64,000 bases of DNA from Dipetalonema caudispina. Lineage: Eukaryota; Nematoda; Chromadorea; Rhabditida; Onchocercidae. Below are positions 10,939-22,170 of this stretch, in pieces. The stretch's first letter is position 1; every line of letters starts with the position of its first letter. The notes under the pieces are model-generated. The model made no database searches. It was not told where the DNA came from and worked only from the letters and a program-made list of their open reading frames with translations. Location of the stretch: the NCBI GenBank assembly GCA_013365325.1, contig JABVXV010000286.1:17415-81414 (forward strand). Direction: 5' to 3'. The position numbers and the translations under genes are program-made.

Positions 10939-13582
10939 TTAATCAAATTTATAGCCAGGTCTTGCTTTACGACAGAGTACCATTTGCTTCTGTACCGGTG
11001 GTCCAACCAATATGTGTTCCTTTCCACCAAACGCTGCCGATGCTTTTTCGTTACGGATGTCAGCCTGAAATTTAGGGAAATATTCAAGCATGAACGTATC
11101 GAATTAGCTCCTTAATTTGGTATAAAACCTCTATACCTTTTCAAGAATTTTCGAAGTATTAGTTCTTGTTAGATTTTGGTTCTTCAGATTTTTTTATTTA
11201 ATTTTAATTTGACATTTTTTTTAAAATAAAAATAATTTTCTCAGTCTTGTAGTTCTTTTAATTCGCGTGAAATTATTAGCACCGATTGAATTGCTCCCAC
11301 TTTTAGTTTTTATATTTCATATACAAAACTTTTCTTCATTATGGCATTTCAAATTTTAAAAACTTAACAAATAATTCCGAATTTACTAGAAACCTAGTTC
11401 TGTTAATTCTAGAATGCTTTGCTGTTACATCTCTGATTTGGGATTTTCTGAAATGTTCTCCTTTAATAACTTATGCTATTCGATTGTATCAATTTATAAG
11501 TTAACATCTGATAGTAGTTTTATTTTCCTGAATTTTTATCGATTAGTACAAAACTTTTACTCCAAATATTTGTTTAACATTGTACTTTATAAACTAATTT
11601 CTTAGACTAGTTTTATGAAATAATGATTGCTTCGCTTACTTTTCCGAGAATTTCTTTGCCATCAATTGTGCATACGCACGGTGATATAATACCTTTGCGA
11701 TCAACATATACCGGAAACCATTCCTTCTCACCGAATGATGCACAAACAGAGAATAATTTCCAATCATAATCGTAACCGCGAACGAAATCCGGTAGTTCTA
11801 CTAAGATTTGCAATGAACCAATCTTTTCACGATATTCATTATTATTCCAACCGAAACAAGCTGCCACCTTGAATAATTACTATTTTATTAGAATTAATCT
11901 TAAGTTATTTGTTTCATATTTCAATTATTATTGTAAAAATTTAAGGTAAGATAGAGAAGAGACGTAAAACTAATCTACTTCTTATATAATTTATATTATT
12001 CGTTTTAAAATATTTCATTCGCTTTTTTTGTCATTTAAAAAGAAATGATTCATTCTATGTAAGAAATGTTCCTGTAAAGAAATGATGGAGCAAATTGATA
12101 ATCCTAACCTTGCCATTATTATTCCATATTCTACCCATAACAGGTTCACCTTGTTGATACCATAGCGCAACATATTGTTCAGGATTTTCGCCTGAATGTG
12201 TGTTAAGATTTCTGTTTAGTGCTTTGATCAGTTTTTTATCCGTTGGCCATGGATCACCAGCACGTAGATCAATCCATTCATCAATCATAACACGTGGAGG
12301 TGGTGGCCCTGGTGGTGGTTTTGGTGGTGGTGGCTTATAACAATGCTTGCAACCACATGTTGGTGGTCCACCTTCCGTATTACGTACAATAATCCACATA
12401 TCACCCAGTGGTGTTCCTTGTAATGATTCCGCTTTTCCGTCATGTGAAAAATGTGCCTGAAAATGGTTAAATCATTTGGTACATCAAATATTAATTTTGA
12501 TGTAAATGTTGTTGCAGTCGAACGATGCCATTAATCGTAATCTATTTTAATTTGCTAGTTAATTTCACTTTCAATTGTAAATCATAATTCATTGCAGTGT
12601 TTCTTTCCAGTATATATTAGTAGCAATAATTTCAAATACCAATTAGTACCAGTTCCGTTTTATTATCCAAGTAACCGAGTAAAGCGCCTTCCGATCGATC
12701 TTTCCACAGAATAGGCATTGAATCACCACAATGTACGATCTGCCGAATATCGCTTTTTTCAAACCGATCTTTGTATTTGATCCATTCATACCAGAAACCC
12801 AAAGTGTTATGATCACCTTTATATTGAAGTACCTAATAGATTAATATATATTTGTTATTTTGTTTCAGTTAAAGTGAATTATTAGCAAGTAATTAAGTAA
12901 GCAACAATTAGAATGAATTAAGTTGGCTATGAAATAAATCGTTTTCATTCATTAATATAATTTTGAATCATCTTAGAATGCAGAAAAGAAAGAGAGAAAA
13001 TTTTGGATTTCAATAAAAATATCATCTATCTACTTCAATCTATTCGCATATTCGAAGTAATGGATATTTTTTCACTTTATCTATGCAAAAAAAAAAAAAA
13101 AAAAATCGAGAAGTGATAGAAACGATTCATTTAAATTAGATATTTTTTTTTAAGAATTGAACAATTGTGTCATTTATATAGGAATTATATATGAATTTTT
13201 ATTCGATATTTTCATTTAAGAAATTGCTATTTAGTAAATATGAAACTTTATTAATAATTAACTTCTGTTTGAATGTTTTTTAGAAGATTTTTTTAAAGGT
13301 TTATCCCAGATAAGCTAATCATCGATAATAGTATGATCGGAAACTGACTTGAATTTGACCGCCAAGATCTTTGATACCCGTTAATTCGGCTTTTTTATAT
13401 GGGAATGAACATTCTAATACACCACCATTGTTCCATGCTCGACCATGTATGGGTACACCATACTTATACCACAATGCTACATACATATTTGGTTGACCAA
13501 GTACTCGTACCGGATTATCCGGAAATGGTGAACCAATTGGACCAAATGCCCATTCATCCTCTTTTGGTGGCGGATTTGGCAT
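10939..13582 (-). CDS. Two-repeat DM9-like (DUF3421-like) protein
   Basis: Five exons, all in phase 0, read 13349-13582, 12650-12832, 12109-12456, 11640-11867 and 10939-11064, giving 372 residues. Two halves carry the same signature: [19 protein letters not shown] near residue 34 and [19 protein letters not shown] near residue 234. Each is followed by a beta-rich segment, with a Pro-rich linker at about 180-194. The C-terminus has [11 protein letters not shown]. The pattern of a short aromatic strand then G-x-P-x2-GR resembles DM9/DUF3421 repeats, some of which bind glycans in other animals. I infer that relation from the motif only. No signal peptide follows the chosen Met. An acceptor (TTGTTCAG) ends 25 bases upstream and could be a spliced-leader site. 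The FAM98 start is 168 bases away on the other strand. Confidence 0.78.
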
Positions 13583-13750
13583 TACCCCTGTTTCCGTTAT
13601 CTTATAACTGAACAATGACTTTGCATTACCATTATTATATCTTTTATATCTTCTTCATACATAAAACATTCAAATTTTTAATGAGTTTTTTTTAAAAAAA
13701 AAGCGAATAAAAATTGAGATTTATTTGCTCGAAATTTACATTCTGTCAAA

Positions 13751-16700
13751 ATGAAATTATTAATTGCAGTAGAAATGGATGGAACACCACAAAATCGATC
13801 TTCTATTGCTAGTGAAATTGCTTCCATTGGGTAAGTGTAATGTATTGCTTTATGTTTCAGTTTCCTTTTCTGGATTATGTCTGGGCTCTTTTGATAGAGA
13901 TAATTTGGCCAACCTTTCATATCATAATTTTATCATATCATTTCGTACTACTGATTAAACTAAATGATTCAGTTGGAATTCTAGAAATAGTAACAATGTT
14001 CTCTTCTTGTTTGCTGCAGCATTCTTCTGTCTTACTCGATTCAACTAAAAAATCAGTAAATTCAAATCATTAATTGGTAAACGAATTTAGAACTTCATTA
14101 CATACATTTTTTTTAAGTGAAATTTATTTATAAAATTCAGTGTTGGTAATGGATTCAAATTGAACCATGTGAATGGAATAAATGCTTGGATAGAATAACT
14201 TTTCCTAATATTCATTGATATTAGGAATAAGCGATTTTTTTTACCGTTCTTCAGCACCACCATATTATATTCTAGGTATATCGAAAAAAATGTCGTTTTA
14301 TTCTGTATGCATTTTTCAGTTTCAATATTTTTCCGCTGGAAGAATTAGAAGATGTACAAAAAGCTGGCATTGAAGATTTGCGCTTCTGCAAGCTGATCGA
14401 ATGGATGTGCAATGAGATATCGGCATTGTATGGTTTGGATGAAACGGTTCATGCACCAACTGGACCGGATAATGTGGAATTTTTTCTGTTAGAGCTTAGT
14501 TCGATATTATCTGAATTAGGTAACAATTTTTCTTTTCGTGAATTAAATAACAGTATGGATTTTTTGTAGGAAATTCCAGAGAAGTTAGTGAAGTTTCAAG
14601 GATTTGTGGGAAGGAAATTCATGTAATACTTAATTAAGAACTGGATAAGAAAGTGAAGTAAAAAAATGTAAAGAAGGGAATTTGAGATGAAAAACATAAT
14701 GATTAATTGTAACATAATTTTCTCAAACATTTGGATTTCAATTGGTAGGCAAAACCAAGCACGAACAAATAAACGTTGAATTTGTATTCCAGAATGTCCA
14801 GTGGATGCACTAACACGTGGTTCAGTTATGGAAAGATTTCGATCGACCGAAAATCAAACTAAATTGCTTAACTTCCTTATTGGGCACATGAAATGCGCCA
14901 GGCTAACTGCATTAAATCGGTTACAGGAAGAAGCACCTGAGGTTTGTTAAAGATTATCTTGTCTTATCTTTCTAATTCACTATAAGCTATTTTGTAGGTC
15001 TTATTTCCAAAATTCACCATAAGACTTAGTACGGATTTTCTGATTTTTTATTTATTTATATAACACTTGCCTTTTGAAAATTAATCAAAACTTGTCGTGA
15101 ACTGACTTAACGAATTTTCATTCCAAAGAAAGATGGGAAATGCAGTAGCGTGGCAAAAGAACTAAAAACAATTGAAATTTCTACTTGAGAATTGAAGACT
15201 TAAATTTCTACTTATTGCAAAGGGAAATCTAGGTCAACTCCTTTTATTTTTATTTTTTCAAAATGTTCATATGTGGAAGAGTTCACATTCGTCAAAGAAT
15301 TATGTTAGCTGGGAAAGCATAATCTAGCTTCTAACTTCACTTTTAACTTGAAGTTCGAGTTCATTCTTTTGATTCAATTCTTTGGAATATTTGCTCCTTA
15401 ATTTGAGCCATCATATCCAATATTTAGTGGTGATTGCTTTGCAAAAATGAAAAAAGTGGATATAATATCGTTTTAAAAAAGGAATTTTTAGGACTTTGAA
15501 ACGTTTCTCGCGATATAGTAAGACATAGCATAAGAATTGGTGCTTAAAGTTTTCTTCCCTGATTAAGTAATAATTAAAAATGCTTTAAATATTTGCTCTA
15601 TAAGAGATATTTCAATGTCATTTCAACAAATATGAATTTCATTTGGAAATTCGTTTGTTTGTAGTATAAGAGTGATGAAGTACTTCATCTGGAAAATGCA
15701 TTCTTAGCAGTTGGTATGGATCAATTGCCTGCTGGTGTTACAACCGAGAAAGTTTTCTCAATATTAAAAGATTTGGTTAGTCTGTTCTTTTTACCTTTAT
15801 TTTCATATTGCAGGCTAATATATGCTCAAGACTGTTCTACTGATAATAGTAGGATAAGTAATCGATGTTGTTTGTTATTTCCCAGTGGAAGAAAATTCAA
15901 AAAACATAAGCTTTTGATCGATGGTCCTTTTGTCGTTGTAGGTTGAAAAACAGATGGGCAAATGTAAAGAAAAACCACGTCCGCTGTTGACTGCATCGTT
16001 GAGTGATAATCAATGGGAGAAAATCGAAGCGTTAAATGAAAAATTAGTACAGGAATATCGAGCTCGAATTCTTTTATTGCTTAAACGTCTCGATGTGACA
16101 ATTCAGTCATTCACTTGGTCTGATCGTGTAAAAAAAATGCAGGTAAAAGTTTATTCTTATAAGTTCAAGAAACCTGGATCCAACTATTCCGTTTAGGAAT
16201 GAAATTCTATCTTATTAAAAAAGTAAGGTATTGCAGTTTATTTATGATTTTTTAGGATAAGTTGCACGAAATTTATCGTCCTCGACGAGAACAAATTGCG
16301 ATAATATCAAATGTTGGCATGGATGATTTGCTTGCAGCGACTAGCTCCCTCCTAACAGTTGATAGAATAAATAGTGAAAAAGAAAGAAAACGTACCGCAT
16401 CACGTTTAAATAAAGTTAGACGTTTCTCAGTTTTGTTTTTTCTCCATTCCAGATAATTTCATTGATTATCTTGTCTCGTGCTGCGTAAAATGAAGTTTTC
16501 ATAAAGCTTTTTCTCTGACATAACCTGTGAAAGTTCGCTATCCATTTGTCATAGCTCTTTTCTTTAATGCACCAGTCATCGGTATGAGCATTCAGAAAAA
16601 AAGTAATGTTCTGACAACTGATAATCTACATCACGAAGTACTGAACTATATAATAAATCATTATTCGAGACTTACTATTAGATATATAAAAGGACAAACA

Positions 16701-17539
16701 AATTATAGTTATTTAAATAGGTGTCAGTGTATTAGAACTTAGCATTAAAATAAAGCCTTGGCACTGAAGCAAGAATTATCTTTGCTATGTTTTAAAAAGT
16801 TATTGCTATGCGATGGTGTATCTCAGTAAAAAGAAATAAGCTATTTAGGTATTGATGACTGATCGTCCAGGCGATCGTGGTGGCAGGCCGTCTGAATTGC
16901 GAGCTCCTCCACCAGAGATGCCTTCTTGGATAAAAGATCGCGTTTCGGATCAAGGCGGTATGTTTCTGATTCTGCAAATGATATAGCTTTTTGTAACAAA
17001 ACTTGCACTTAGTGAAAAACGTTTTAGGCAAACAGCGAAAGGATTATAAAAGTGGTGGAGGACGCGGTTATCGGGGGAGCAATGATGGGTATCAAGGAGG
17101 TGGAGGTTTTCAAGATGTTTATAGTGGCGGGGGTTATCAAGGTGGTGGCGGATATCATGGAGGCTATGGAGGAGGAGGATATAGTGGCGGGGGTTATCAA
17201 GGTGGTGGCGGATATCATGGAGGCTATGGAGGAGAAGGATTTAAAAGTGGCTCTCGAGGTGCGGGTTTCGAAAGTCAGGTATGTAGTTATTATTTTGAAA
17301 CAGTGGTATTACACTAAGTAAAGTGTTACATAATAGAATCTAATGTTTGTTATCAATGATTATTTCTTTCGGGAATAGGATGGAGAGGGATATATATGTT
17401 AATATATCAGCTCTTCTCATTACTATTTTTATTGAAGGTAATGAGAGAGTACGAAGGATATCATAACCAAAGTCATAGTGATCGGCGTGGCGGTAGAAGA
17501 GGACATGGTGGATACGGTGGACAACGTGGTTACAGATAA
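13751..17539 (+). CDS. FAM98: FAM98 family, tRNA-ligase complex subunit
   Basis: Nine exons (13751-13830, 14320-14519, 14793-14941, 15665-15775, 15942-16142, 16256-16414, 16849-16957, 17028-17278, 17438-17539) keep phase and give 453 residues. Family landmarks: the N-terminal calponin-like helical region (EWMCNEISALYGLDE, ALTRGSVMERF), the core WEKIEALNEKL with LLKRLDVTIQSFTWSDR, then PGDRGGRPSELRAPPPEMPS. A Gly/Arg/Tyr-rich tail follows from about residue 337. In animals FAM98 proteins work with RTCB, DDX1 and partners in tRNA splicing ligation and bind RNA through the RGG tail. The start could also be the internal Met at codon 9. The tail contains an exact-length 60-base duplication. Confidence 0.93.
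17120..17239 (+). repeat. Two 60-bp tandem copies in the FAM98 Gly-rich exon
   Basis: The units 17120-17179 and 17180-17239 are nearly identical (the last bases differ, GGAGGA against GAAGGA) and in frame, adding 20 residues rich in Gly, Tyr and His. Confidence 0.9.
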
Positions 17540-19223
17540 AATAAATTCCGCTAATATACAGTACTTGCGGTATCTTATGTCTTGTTCATTGAATGACATA
17601 AATTGTTATAATGGTTATAACTTTGGTGTACTCTTTGACTTTTAATTGCGGAACATTCTTGTAAAGTCAGAATTTTATAAAAGTGAATCGTTTGCTAAAT
17701 ATGTTATATCACTTTTATTCTTTCTTTATTCAGCTGCAGCAAGGTCGATTTTATTTATTGATACAGATATCATCTTCGATCTTTCTCCATTCATCTTATT
17801 TCAAAATGATTGTGTTTTATCTTATCGGTGACTTACCTATTGTCCGGTTAAACACTGTAATTTATATTCATGGAGTTTCCTCTTTAATTTGTTCATTGTT
17901 TGTTTTATTACTAAATGAATTACATTTCTTTCAAAATGTGTCTCTACTAGCAAATTGTCTTAATGAGTCGAACGCAGAATTATTTCAAAGAAGTGGAAGT
18001 CTCAGTATCCTTTACTTTTGTGATATAGATTAATCGGTTGGATGAGGATTAGCTAGTTAGATGACCAGACCAAATATACGTTCCAATAAGCGTTGTGATT
18101 AATACATATGAAAATTCCATGCTTTGAAAAAATCCAGAAAAAATTTTACAGGTATGGATCAATATTAGAAAAATGAGGAGCAGTTTGTTAAACTTATAGT
18201 TTCATCGAAGTTATCCTGTATATTTGCTAACAAAGATTGAAGGTCTGAAGAAATTTTTAGATTGGGAAGATTTTGTCTGCCAAAGATTTTTTTGATTTCT
18301 CAATGGGATGTTAGGCTTAAAAAAAAGGTTCATAAATAAACTATCTTGATAGCTTATCAGTACCTTTCAATTCACTCTAATCTTGCAGAGATTGATGATC
18401 ATCATCATTTTTCCATCGATATGACATTTACTGTGTTGGTGTATAAGAATGCTAGAAACATAGTAGCACGCTTTTTTTGCATCTTCATTAATCTAATCTT
18501 TTTTTTCCTCCTTTATTCTTCGAATTTATGGAGAATTTCTCGGAAATATTATTTATGTATGACTCGAGAAAATGACTTATCTCTCCTAACTCATCCGTTC
18601 CATTTTTTAAATTTCCTACCGATACAAAAATAAACATTTTTAATAAAATTACAAGTGCTTTAGGTAATGGAAGATTAAAAAAAGTTTGAATTTTTAATAC
18701 AATATATAACAAAAATTAAATTTGATACAATATAATAATTAGTAAAATGGGTCAGGAAGTATAAATAGACATCTTTTATTGTATTTTTCTTCAAACAGAT
18801 AGGATATCTGTCCAACTGATAGGTTGACGGCTGATATTATTAAGCACTAATTATAAATAAGATATAATTGTAAAGATAAGTTTCACTTTGTATTTGTCTT
18901 TATTGTAATGTCCCTTTCAAAGCATCAGAAAGTTTTCTTTTATTTATCCATCCATAATAACAGATAAGGGTAATTAGAGGGTACCAGTAAGGGACGGGTC
19001 AAAAAAAAACTTCGTGATTGGGCCAATCGAAATTCTTTAATTGGTTAATTAATTGGCTAATTAATGTCTGATCAAGGCTTTTGGCTTGCCGCCAAATATA
19101 CTCAGACTATGGCTCTTTTGTTCTGGATAATCCTTGTCTGGGACCTTTCCTGATTACGTAAATATTTTACCTACAGGGATTTGAAATTATTTCCAGGACG
19201 AGTTCCAGGGAAATACTTTCAAC
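17540..19223. other. Intergenic, FAM98 to TMEM65
   Basis: An AATAAA signal sits directly after the FAM98 stop (17540-17545). Several medium ORFs at 17646-18712 are T-rich, hydrophobic and lack acceptors or donors in phase, so I treat them as noise. Confidence 0.45.
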
Positions 19224-19251
19224 AGTACTAAAATTGCATGCTGGAGGCGAA

Positions 19252-19535
19252 ATGTCTACTGCATTCAGCTTCTTATTACCCAAGGGTTGCATATGCCTGG
19301 GTAAATCAAGTTCAATTTCTACCCACCATTACATCCGAGGGTTAGCCCATATCAGACGATGCAGATCAGGTAATCTTTACTTGTGTAATCTAATCATTTA
19401 GTCCAAAACTTAGCAAGGTTGTGTGCTTAGACCAGAAAGTTCCATGATCCTATGGATTATTTCGACCCCAAATTTAAATTTTTGAGATATCTTTATTATT
19501 ATTTTTCTTTAAATTTAAGAGATTATTATTATTAC

Positions 19536-19567
<32 letters not shown>

Positions 19568-21218
19568 TTTATTATTTATTATTTATTACTCGTTATTTAT
19601 TATTTATTATTTATCATTTATTATTTATTATTCATCACTTATTATTTATTACTTATTATTTATTGCTTATTATTTATTATTTATTAATTGTTGTTTATTA
19701 TTTATTATTTATTGTTTGTTATTTATTATTCATTATTTATTATTTATCATTCATTATTATTATTGTTACTAATTATCATTACTAATTATTATTATCAGTT
19801 ATTATTATTAATTATCACTATTAATATTATTACTATTAATATTATCATTATTATTAATTATTGTTACTATTACTAATTTACCGGGTTCATTATTATTAAA
19901 TTGACAAGTAAGCGAGTTTGTCATTGATTAACTTAATTACTTGGACGAGTAAGTTCTTTACTTCTTGAATTCTTGCGATATTTCAGTAAATGTTTCAGGA
20001 GCGGTAGATCAGATCGAAGAGATACGCATTGAAAATGAATTTAAAGCACGAGCACTTGTTACAGCATTAACATCAAACGAACGGAAACTTCTTCTGACTG
20101 CCCTTGGTAATCTCGAAAAGCAACTTCTACCAAATGTATCAAGTGGTAAGATTAAATAATAGGTCATAATTACTATATTCCTTCTCTAATGGTTCAGTAA
20201 GAAAATAGAGGGAAAAATTTACAAATTAACAATTTTTGATAAGTTTTGATTACCCGTACAATTTGATTGGATATTTCCTTTATTTGCCATTCTTCATCAA
20301 GCGATAAATCGCTAGTACTAGTGATATTTGCGATATTATGAGGATTTGTTCGAAATTTTTTCAAATTGCAATCTTCCAATACCACTATAAGTGTTATTGA
20401 TACCTAAGGTAAGGAATCAATTGAACTCTAACTTTCGTTCTTCAGAAAAATGTCTTTCACGTCAGCAAACATATCAACTTTTTTTGGTAAATTCAATACC
20501 TTTCGTTGGTTTTGGATTTCTTGATAATGTTATCATGCTTATTGCCGGTGAATATATTGACAAGGTAGATACATTCTGTCTCATTTTCTTTCTTTTACAT
20601 AATATACTATATAGTATCCTTCCATTTGCAACCTTGTTGTAAAAGATAAATTCGTGTGATAAATTGAATACAGTTTTGTCTTTCTCTTCATGTTTTGCGA
20701 AAAATTCATTAATTTGCTATCAATATCTGTAGAACACGGTCAAAGTTAAATAGCAAACTACTCAGTCACTAGAAAGATGAAAAGAGGATAAAAGAAATAG
20801 CAAATTAATGTTTCTATGGATGGTACTAGTGGACCTGCAATGGATGTTTTTTTCAGACAATTGGTACTTGGTTAGCATTGTCCACAATGGCCGCAGCAGC
20901 TCTTGGGAATACCGTATCGGATGTTGCTGGTGTAGGCCTTGCACATTATGTTGAACTTATTGTAACGAAATGTGGCATTAAACATCCAGTTCTTAACTCT
21001 GATCAGGTAAGAAAATGCAAATTTTTTTTTTAAGAAAGTAAAGTGTAAACTTTTTATTCCAGCTCGAATCTTCCTTTGTTCGAGCAGTTACGAATGTTGG
21101 ACGTGGCATTGGATTAATTGCTGGATGCCTTATTGGGATGTTCCCTTTGCTCTTCTTCGATCCATCAAGCTCTAAAACCAAGCTACAGAATATGACAGTC
21201 GAAAATGATACTAGATGA
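19252..21218 (+). CDS. TMEM65: TMEM65 family mitochondrial inner-membrane protein
   Basis: Exons 19252-19369, 19987-20145, 20446-20564, 20857-21006 and 21063-21218 join in phase to give 233 residues. Exon 1 encodes a basic, Ser-rich presequence (MSTAFSFLLPKGCICLG, then RGLAHIRRCRS). The core matches TMEM65: SIPFVGFGFLDNVIMLIAG (first membrane segment), STMAAAALGNTVSDVAGVGL (second) and GLIAGCLIGMFPLLFF (third). In vertebrates TMEM65 regulates or forms part of mitochondrial Na/Ca exchange. A spliced-leader-like acceptor ends at 19225. A second AG at 19998 would remove four residues in frame from exon 2. An out-of-frame ATG lies 13 bases before the start. Intron 1 holds a long ATT-type microsatellite. 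Confidence 0.92.
19505..19875. repeat. ATT / TTATTTA low-complexity tract
   Basis: An imperfect run of ATT and TTATTTATT units fills most of TMEM65 intron 1. It produces a spurious plus-strand ORF of Ile, Tyr and Leu. Confidence 0.9.
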
Positions 21219-22170
21219 GCAATTCGAAAGCTTATTTCGGTCGGAATTTCTAAACTTCTCTGGTTGTATGTTAAACTAGAAGTTCAGAACCACCGAGAGA
21301 AGATAGGATGTGGAGGGAAAAGGCAGGAGAGAAGGAAAAAAAAAAAGAAAAAGGAGGTTCTACACATTTGACGCGGGAATTCGGTTAAAGATTTTAGAAT
21401 CATTGCTACTTAAAGAACGGGAAATCCGCCATTTTGACCTATCCCTTTAAAAATCCCTGTTTGTTAATTACTATCAATTCTCCAAGTGTCGTTGTTCCCA
21501 TTGATTATCATGATTATCGCAATAATCATAATGAAGATGAATCAACGATAATCATCCCATGTTTCATGTACTTCTCGACCTTGTACAGCATAGTTCTATA
21601 GTAAACTCAGTACATTTCTTTAGCACCTACACTAATAACTGTAATTGGCTTTCTGCACTTTACTATAATCTGTGTATTTATGTGCATTTTTCACTTGACC
21701 CCGAAGAAAACCATGTGTTAGGACTCCGTTGCAGCTAAATCAAAAATATTTCTTGCTCTCATTGTACATCTTCTTATATACATTTTCATAAGTATCTCTA
21801 GCCTAATTTACTGAAAAATGTCTTTCGTAGTTCACGCGAGCATATGTTATCCTTTAGTTGTCTACAGTAAAAGTTCACATTGTTCTTTTTTTTTGTTCAT
21901 TTATTGCTAAGAGCATGCAGGATGCAAAATCTAATAAAAATATCTTGATGAAATTATTCATTTCAGTTTAATATTTATTGGAAAGATAGTTACATACATA
22001 ACAATGCTACGTAATAACAACTCAACAAAGCCAATAGAGTGAAGCGGTGACAAAGTCAAAGTGGAATAAAAGTTTTATCACCCAATATTTCGAAGATCAA
22101 AATTGATTTGCCCCTTTACTTACATGATTGGGAAAATTTTTCAAACTTTCAATTTCGCAATCTTCGACAT
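21219..22170. other. Convergent 3' region of TMEM65 and ERAL1
   Basis: About 950 bases between two stop codons facing each other, with no coding pattern. AATAAA near 21934 on the plus strand could end the TMEM65 transcript. Confidence 0.45.

Noticed and set aside
13678..13920. Minus-strand ORF of 80 codons
   Set aside because: Antisense to the first FAM98 exon and its flanks; no domain or matching splice sites.
17646..18712. Several hydrophobic ORFs after FAM98
   Set aside because: T-rich strand bias explains the hydrophobic residues; frames overlap and no splice partners exist.
19688..19876. Plus-strand ORF of 62 codons
   Set aside because: Pure ATT/TTATTTA microsatellite translated as Ile, Tyr and Leu; not a gene.
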